Positions 59,998-64,000 of a DNA stretch of 64,000 nucleotides are shown piece by piece. Position 1 is the stretch's first letter. Each line of letters begins with the position of its first letter. A model generated the notes under the pieces. That model did not search any database, had not been told where the DNA came from, and saw only the letters and a program-made list of their open reading frames with translations. The position numbers and the translations under genes were made by a program. This DNA comes from Thalassotalea sp. HSM 43 (GTDB lineage Bacteria; Pseudomonadota; Gammaproteobacteria; Enterobacterales; Alteromonadaceae), in assembly GCF_004752005.1 (NCBI RefSeq), contig NZ_CP038493.1, positions 1,140,302-1,204,301 of the forward strand, read 5' to 3'.

Positions 59998-60756
59998 TTA
60001 TTTCTTTAACAGTCGAATCGAACCGTTAACGCTTTCTAATTCGATGTCACTTGAGCCATCGCCAATTTTGCCTTCTAAATCGGTGCCCCAATATTCGCCT
60101 TTAACGGACTTAATACCAAAATCGGTTTTTATTGAGCCATTGCCTGTACTGGCATCAACATTTGCGCCAAAGTTTTCTGGAAGGTACAAACGAATACCGC
60201 CGTTAACGGTTTCTACTTCAATATCCACATTCTTGGCATCATCGGCAAAGGTTAACTCAACGCCACCATTAACAGAATCCACTTCAACGTCAGCGGCCAT
60301 TCCAGTCGCTTCTACCGAACCATTAACAATATCGACATTTAGTTCACCAGCAACGTTTTCTACCAATAATGATCCGTTGACTAAATCTATTTCACGTAAA
60401 TCAATGTTCTCTGGCACTTTGACACTGTAATCAACACTGCCACTATTGCTATTACGACCCCAGCCACCATCGCTTTCTTGGTATTCGGTCTCGACAATGA
60501 TGCGATTGCCATTTTGTTTCATAATAACTTTAACATTGTCCAGATCGTCTTGATCATCTGCGGTTATGTTGGCGGTGACTAATACCGCTTTTTCTGACCA
60601 TGAAGTGATTTCAACATCGCCATTAACATTCTCCAGTAACAACTGACCTTTACCTGTTAAATCAAAGCGTTGCTCTTTGGTTTCATTGGCCGCAGCAATG
60701 CTGCCAAACGACGCAAGTAACAAAGTAGGCAGGATTATTTTATTGATTGTTTTCAT
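59998..60756 (-). CDS. DUF4097 secreted beta-repeat protein
   Basis: The 252-aa precursor has a signal peptide ending near SIAAA (about 22). The mature protein is a right-handed beta-solenoid-like series of repeats: LLENVNGDVEITSW, IDLVNGSLLVENVAG, DIVNGSVEATG, DSVNGGVELTF, ETVNGGIRLYL, and finally LESVNGSIRLL. The VNG-x-I/V/L turn recurs about every 18-22 residues. DUF4097 proteins are probably structural or adhesive and sometimes regulate sensor systems; no enzyme motif is seen. Confidence 0.88.
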   Translation of the reverse strand: MKTINKIILPTLLLASFGSIAAANETKEQRFDLTGKGQLLLENVNGDVEITSWSEKAVLVTANITADDQDDLDNVKVIMKQNGNRIIVETEYQESDGGWGRNSNSGSVDYSVKVPENIDLREIDLVNGSLLVENVAGELNVDIVNGSVEATGMAADVEVDSVNGGVELTFADDAKNVDIEVETVNGGIRLYLPENFGANVDASTGNGSIKTDFGIKSVKGEYWGTDLEGKIGDGSSDIELESVNGSIRLLKK

Positions 60757-60848
60757 CTGATTTTTCCAATTAATCTATCTCTTTGTCTGTTATGATGCAG
60801 TAAGTTTGAAAAAGGTTTAAAAACAATTTTAATTTTCTGGAAGCTGAT

Positions 60849-62135
60849 ATGTTAAATGTGCAGTTATTACTCACCGGTAATGAATTAATGAGCGGTGATA
60901 TTGTCGATACCAACTCGGTTTTCCTAGCTCAACAACTCAAATCTATGGGTGTTGAGTTAACGCGAAAAACAACGGTAGGTGATAATTTGCCACTGTTGGT
61001 CGAGCAGATGCAAACCCTGTCGCAAAGCGCCGACGTTGTCATTATTAATGGCGGCTTAGGACCCACTGTAGATGATATGACCGCACAAGCGTTAAGCGAG
61101 ATGAGTGGTCGTACTTTAACGATTCATCCCATCGCGTTAGAGCAAGTGAAAGCATGGTGCGTAAAACGTAACTACCGCCTCACCGGTCCTAATATGAAGC
61201 AAGCCCTATTGCCGATGGAATGTGACATTGTCGATAACCCTATTGGCAGTGCGCCGGGGTTTAGCCTGCGTCATAACGATTGCTTGATCATCTGTACTCC
61301 CGGTGTACCTCGTGAGCTTAAAGCCATGTTTAACGAACAGATAAAGCCAATCTTAAAGCAGATGTTGCCAGACTCGGTACAAGTGGTCACCGACAAAATG
61401 CAAGTATTTGGCATTGGCGAATCAGGCTTACAAAAAATGATCAATGAATCATTTCCTGATTGGCCGGAATCATTAGAGTTAGGCTTTCGAGCCAGTATGC
61501 CACTGCTTGAAGTAAAGCTTACCAGCAGAGAAAAAAGCCAAAATACGTTAAGACAAACCTGGTTTAATAAATTAAAAACACTATTTGGTTCGCATTTAAT
61601 CAACACTGATGGTGCCAACATACAACAAACATTAGTACAGCTGTTACAACAAAAACAGCTGCGCATGACCACGGCAGAATCCTGCACCGGTGGCCTAATA
61701 GCGGCGAAAGTGACCAGTGTTGCTGGTTCATCACAGGTTTTTGAAGCCGGTTATGTCACCTACTCGAATCAAATGAAGCAAGCTATGCTCGATGTCGACG
61801 CCGAGCTTTTAGCCCAGCATGGCGCAGTCAGTGAGCCCGTGGTTATTGCTATGGCTAAGGGTGCGTTAGCTAAAAGTAATGCCGATTATGCCGTTGCCGT
61901 CTCTGGCATTGCCGGCCCCGATGGCGGCAGCGATGAAAAACCCGTTGGCACGGTATGGCTTGCTTGGGGCAGCAAAGATGCGTTGCAAACCACACAATTG
62001 TATTTTCCAGCTGGTCGCGCTTACTTTCAAACCTATGTTGCTAATGCCGCATTAGATTTAATTCGTCGCGAAGTGCTCGAGATTGATGAAACGCCTAGAT
62101 ACGTTACTGAGCGTCAATTACCGAAACAAAAATAA
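60849..62135 (+). CDS. cinA: CinA family protein (MoaB-like domain plus nicotinamide-nucleotide amidase)
   Basis: The 428-aa protein has an N-terminal MoaB/CinA domain (1-170) with LLTGNELMSGDIVDTNS and GGLGPTVDDMTAQAL. After a linker region comes the PncC amidase domain (about 265-415) with TTAESCTGGLIA and VSGIAGPDGGSDEKPVGTVWLAW. CinA recycles nicotinamide mononucleotide by deamidation; the N-terminal domain is an ADP-ribose pyrophosphatase in characterised homologues. The length is normal. It is divergent from the DUF4097 gene. Confidence 0.94.
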   Translation: MLNVQLLLTGNELMSGDIVDTNSVFLAQQLKSMGVELTRKTTVGDNLPLLVEQMQTLSQSADVVIINGGLGPTVDDMTAQALSEMSGRTLTIHPIALEQVKAWCVKRNYRLTGPNMKQALLPMECDIVDNPIGSAPGFSLRHNDCLIICTPGVPRELKAMFNEQIKPILKQMLPDSVQVVTDKMQVFGIGESGLQKMINESFPDWPESLELGFRASMPLLEVKLTSREKSQNTLRQTWFNKLKTLFGSHLINTDGANIQQTLVQLLQQKQLRMTTAESCTGGLIAAKVTSVAGSSQVFEAGYVTYSNQMKQAMLDVDAELLAQHGAVSEPVVIAMAKGALAKSNADYAVAVSGIAGPDGGSDEKPVGTVWLAWGSKDALQTTQLYFPAGRAYFQTYVANAALDLIRREVLEIDETPRYVTERQLPKQK

Positions 62136-62251
62136 ATGTTAATGAAAATGACTAATAGTTGGTAAATATCACCAGTCATTTGTCTATAAGGTTATATCAC
62201 TTACATTTGAAAACACTGTAAACACATGATTTATAAGTATATTTCACTTTA

Positions 62252-62267
62252 TGGCACCGATATTGCT
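62252..62267 (+). promoter_or_regulatory. Sigma-54 (RpoN) promoter
   Basis: TGGCACC-GATA-TTGCT has the -24/-12 layout with GG and GC 10 bp apart and one deviation (C for G after TGGCAC). It lies 54 bp before the DUF2884 ATG, almost the same spacing as the site at 34348 upstream of the PGPGW gene. Confidence 0.72.
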
Positions 62268-62320
62268 CATTAATTACTGTATATAAATATAATTAATGAC
62301 TCACGGGAGAGATATTTAGC

Positions 62321-63127
62321 ATGAAAAAGTTTGTACTAGCGGGACTGACCAGCATTGCCCTGACTTCGGGTAGTGCATTTGCCCATGACGACGATAGCTA
62401 CAATTTCAGCTCAGAGCATTGCTCTGTCAATGTTAATTATGGTGTGGTTGTTGAAGAGCAACACATTCGCTTTATTGATAAAGACCAAACCATTATTCAA
62501 ATCAATGACGGTGACCAACTATTTGTTAAAGGCAAACAGGTTCGTCTAACCAGTGAGCAAAAACAATTACTGTCAGATTACGCCGATGCAATCAACGAGC
62601 AAGTACCGAACGTGGTCAATTTGGCCAACGAAGCCATAGGCATTGCCTTCACCGCCATCAGTCATGTCGCCACGGCGTTCAGTGGTGAAGATACAGATAA
62701 CAGTGAAAAGCTGGAGAAAATCTTTGCTCGTATTGAACAAAAAGTTGCCGAACGTTTTAATAAAGACCAAGGCAGTTACTATGTCGCGCAACAAGACTTT
62801 GACGAGTTTGATCGCTTTATAGAAGATGAATTAGAAGCCGAAATTGAAGGCGTTGTGTCAAGCTTTGTCGGTGATATCCTTATTGCAGCGGGTACAGCAA
62901 TGACCGAAGGTGATGGCAGCTTTGAAGAAAATATGGAAGCTTTCGGCGAGAAAATGGAAAAAATGGGTGAAGATATCGAGAGCACCGTCGAAGAGCAAGC
63001 CGAAGATCTAGAGAAACAAGCGGAAGATCTTTGTCAGAACTTAAAAGAGCTGGATGATATTGAACAACGTCTAACCGACAGCGTTGACGAGCTGAACGAC
63101 ATTGACCTAATTAGCGTTGGCGACTAA
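62321..63127 (+). CDS. DUF2884 (YggN) family periplasmic protein
   Basis: The 268-aa precursor has a signal peptide ending after AFA (about 21). The YggN pattern follows: CSVNVNYGVVVEEQHIRF, GDQLFVKGKQVRLTSEQKQLLSDYADAI. A long acidic helical C-terminal half (EKMEKMGEDIESTVEEQAEDLEKQAEDL) is probably a coiled coil. Function is unknown; family members are periplasmic. The gene appears to be a single unit behind a sigma-54 promoter, with GGGAGAG as the ribosome-binding site. Confidence 0.88.
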   Translation: MKKFVLAGLTSIALTSGSAFAHDDDSYNFSSEHCSVNVNYGVVVEEQHIRFIDKDQTIIQINDGDQLFVKGKQVRLTSEQKQLLSDYADAINEQVPNVVNLANEAIGIAFTAISHVATAFSGEDTDNSEKLEKIFARIEQKVAERFNKDQGSYYVAQQDFDEFDRFIEDELEAEIEGVVSSFVGDILIAAGTAMTEGDGSFEENMEAFGEKMEKMGEDIESTVEEQAEDLEKQAEDLCQNLKELDDIEQRLTDSVDELNDIDLISVGD

Positions 63128-63156
63128 TACCTCGCCGCGTCACAATAGCCAATAAC

Positions 63157-63182
63157 ACAAGGGAAGCATCAGCTTCCCTTGT
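63157..63182. terminator. Hairpin after the DUF2884 gene
   Basis: ACAAGGGAAGC/GCTTCCCTTGT is a perfect 11-bp stem with an ATCA loop. The T run is short, but the position between converging genes fits a bidirectional terminator. Confidence 0.7.
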
Positions 63183-63200
63183 TACTTTTAAACCCTACTA

Positions 63201-63620
63201 CTACAACACTACCTGCTGCTCAAAACGTTTACCATACCGTCCCGTATAAGCGACGATAATAGGGATACCCACCATAGTGATCACCGAAAACCAAACAGGA
63301 TGGTCTATCATCATCAAACTGCTGATGGCGCCAAAAAAGATCAGCAAACCAACAAAGAAGGCCATCATCATGCTCGCGCCTTTGGCGATAAAGCAACTGA
63401 CAATGCCACCGACAAAGGTCGCTACAAACCAAGCAATGATGACGAAAACCAACGCCCCGGCTGGCGCAGTTTTCATGTATTCGTTGACCTGCTGCTGACT
63501 GGTTAAATCGGCCGGCGGCGGATAAATCAGGTGTCCCAGCTGCTCTACGGAATAAACCATAAAGATGGCAATAATCCAGCCAAGAATCACCGCTAATGGA
63601 TATCTTAATGATTTAGGCAT
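63201..63620 (-). CDS. Small inner-membrane protein, unknown, 139 aa
   Basis: I start at ATG 63620, since AGGAGG lies 6 bp upstream; this drops 10 residues from the longest frame. The protein has four hydrophobic helices: LAVILGWIIAIFMVY, ALVFVIIAWFVATFVGGIVSCFIA, MMMAFFVGLLIFFGAI, and VITMVGIPIIVAYTGRYG. A soluble loop after helix 1 contains HLIYPPPADLTSQQQVNEYM. It resembles small membrane proteins of unknown function seen widely in Alteromonadales. It is divergent from the nnrS gene. Confidence 0.75.
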   Translation of the reverse strand: MPKSLRYPLAVILGWIIAIFMVYSVEQLGHLIYPPPADLTSQQQVNEYMKTAPAGALVFVIIAWFVATFVGGIVSCFIAKGASMMMAFFVGLLIFFGAISSLMMIDHPVWFSVITMVGIPIIVAYTGRYGKRFEQQVVL

Positions 63621-63731
63621 GTATCCTCCTGTTTCCATTAGGTATAGCACATAAAAATTACAATTTTCAGTAACTTGATTGAGCGTAATTAGCTAAAATA
63701 GACAGTAAGTAGCTAACCGGACCTCGTTAAG

Positions 63732-64000
63732 ATGCAAATCACTGATCTCACTAAAGAACAAAATATTGCGCCATTCTTTCGATTGGGCTTTCGCCCATTT
63801 TTTACTTTAGGTGCATTTTTCAGCTGTCTTGCCTTAATTGTTTGGGTTGGTGTGCTGTCAGGTTCATTGCATTTCGAGGTGTACGGTGGAGGCTATTTTT
63901 ATCACATTCATGAAATGGTCTTTGGTTTTGTCATCGCCATCGTTGTCGGCTTCTTACTAACGGCGGTGCAAAATTGGACTGGTATTCGTTCCATTAATGG
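63732..64000 (+). CDS. NnrS family membrane protein, 5' part only
   Basis: Eighty-nine codons from ATG 63732 to the window edge. The N-terminus reads APFFRLGFRPFFTLGAFFS, then YFYHIHEMVFGFVIAIVVGFLLTAVQNWTG, the hallmark start of NnrS with its conserved His and Glu (HIHEM). NnrS is a haem- and copper-containing membrane protein that protects cells from nitric oxide stress. No NsrR-type site was evident in the short upstream gap. Confidence 0.9.
   Translation, partial: MQITDLTKEQNIAPFFRLGFRPFFTLGAFFSCLALIVWVGVLSGSLHFEVYGGGYFYHIHEMVFGFVIAIVVGFLLTAVQNWTGIRSIN

Noticed and set aside
1-64000. CRISPR array, rRNA operon or classical prophage
   Set aside because: I saw no regularly spaced repeats, no rRNA-like segments and no phage structural genes anywhere in the window.

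Overview
The window looks like a stretch of a marine gammaproteobacterial chromosome, most likely Alteromonadales in or near Colwelliaceae (Colwellia/Thalassotalea-like). This is an inference from gene content: two subtilases with GlyGly-CTERM tails, two DUF885 lipoproteins, RsmS, DUF3010, DUF3581, DUF2884/YggN, a signal-bearing LigE-type ligase and a PutA without its DNA-binding domain beside an Lrp-type regulator. Base use is moderately AT-rich. No rRNA or CRISPR array is present, and there is one tRNA.

Region 1-7.9 kb is the accessory part. After the 5' portion of a membrane diguanylate cyclase comes tRNA-Ile2 (CAT), which hosts a 5.4 kb integrative element (about 1211-6644). The element has a P4-type integrase, an AlpA-like regulator, an inovirus Gp2/YagK-type replication protein candidate, a zinc-ribbon protein, three unknown proteins, a 14-bp att core repeat at both ends, and a 23-bp near-identical direct repeat inside both ends that looks like integrase arm-binding sites. 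A membrane-anchored Mrr-type nuclease lies just outside the right att.

Region 7.9-23.9 kb is about the envelope and secretion. It holds an MBOAT acyltransferase with an SGNH-like partner, UspA, a DUF3016 lipoprotein, a small beta-barrel, and three large secreted proteases. The first protease-like gene (12976-16773) is a subtilase fold that has lost its catalytic His, Ser and oxyanion Asn. The second (16838-20365) has a complete triad but carries an in-frame TAG at codon 173. Both end in GlyGly-CTERM sorting tails. A YkvA-family protein, an S1 protease and a PagL-like lipid A deacylase follow.

Region 23.9-41.2 kb is mostly housekeeping: TopB, XapX, a DsbA-family oxidoreductase with RsmS, a lytic transglycosylase, an orphan DUF2878/chalcone-isomerase-like/DUF3833 trio, an NSS transporter, a methyltransferase, a LysE exporter, the LigE-type ligase, ArfB, and a ferric-iron FbpABC transporter with Fur-like and FNR-like boxes upstream. 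A near-perfect sigma-54 promoter (34348-34363) precedes a small PGPGW membrane protein.

Region 41.2-54 kb holds two DUF885 lipoproteins, unknown lipoproteins, a ThrE exporter, an NRDE protein, and a convergent four-gene set (SDR, lactonase-type amidohydrolase, enolase-superfamily dehydratase, class II aldolase/adducin) resembling a non-phosphorylative sugar-acid pathway.

Region 54-64 kb holds an L,D-transpeptidase facing an Lpp-like lipoprotein, Lrp divergent from PutA, a DUF4097 protein, CinA, a DUF2884 protein behind a second sigma-54-type promoter (62252-62267), a small membrane protein, and the start of an NnrS gene.
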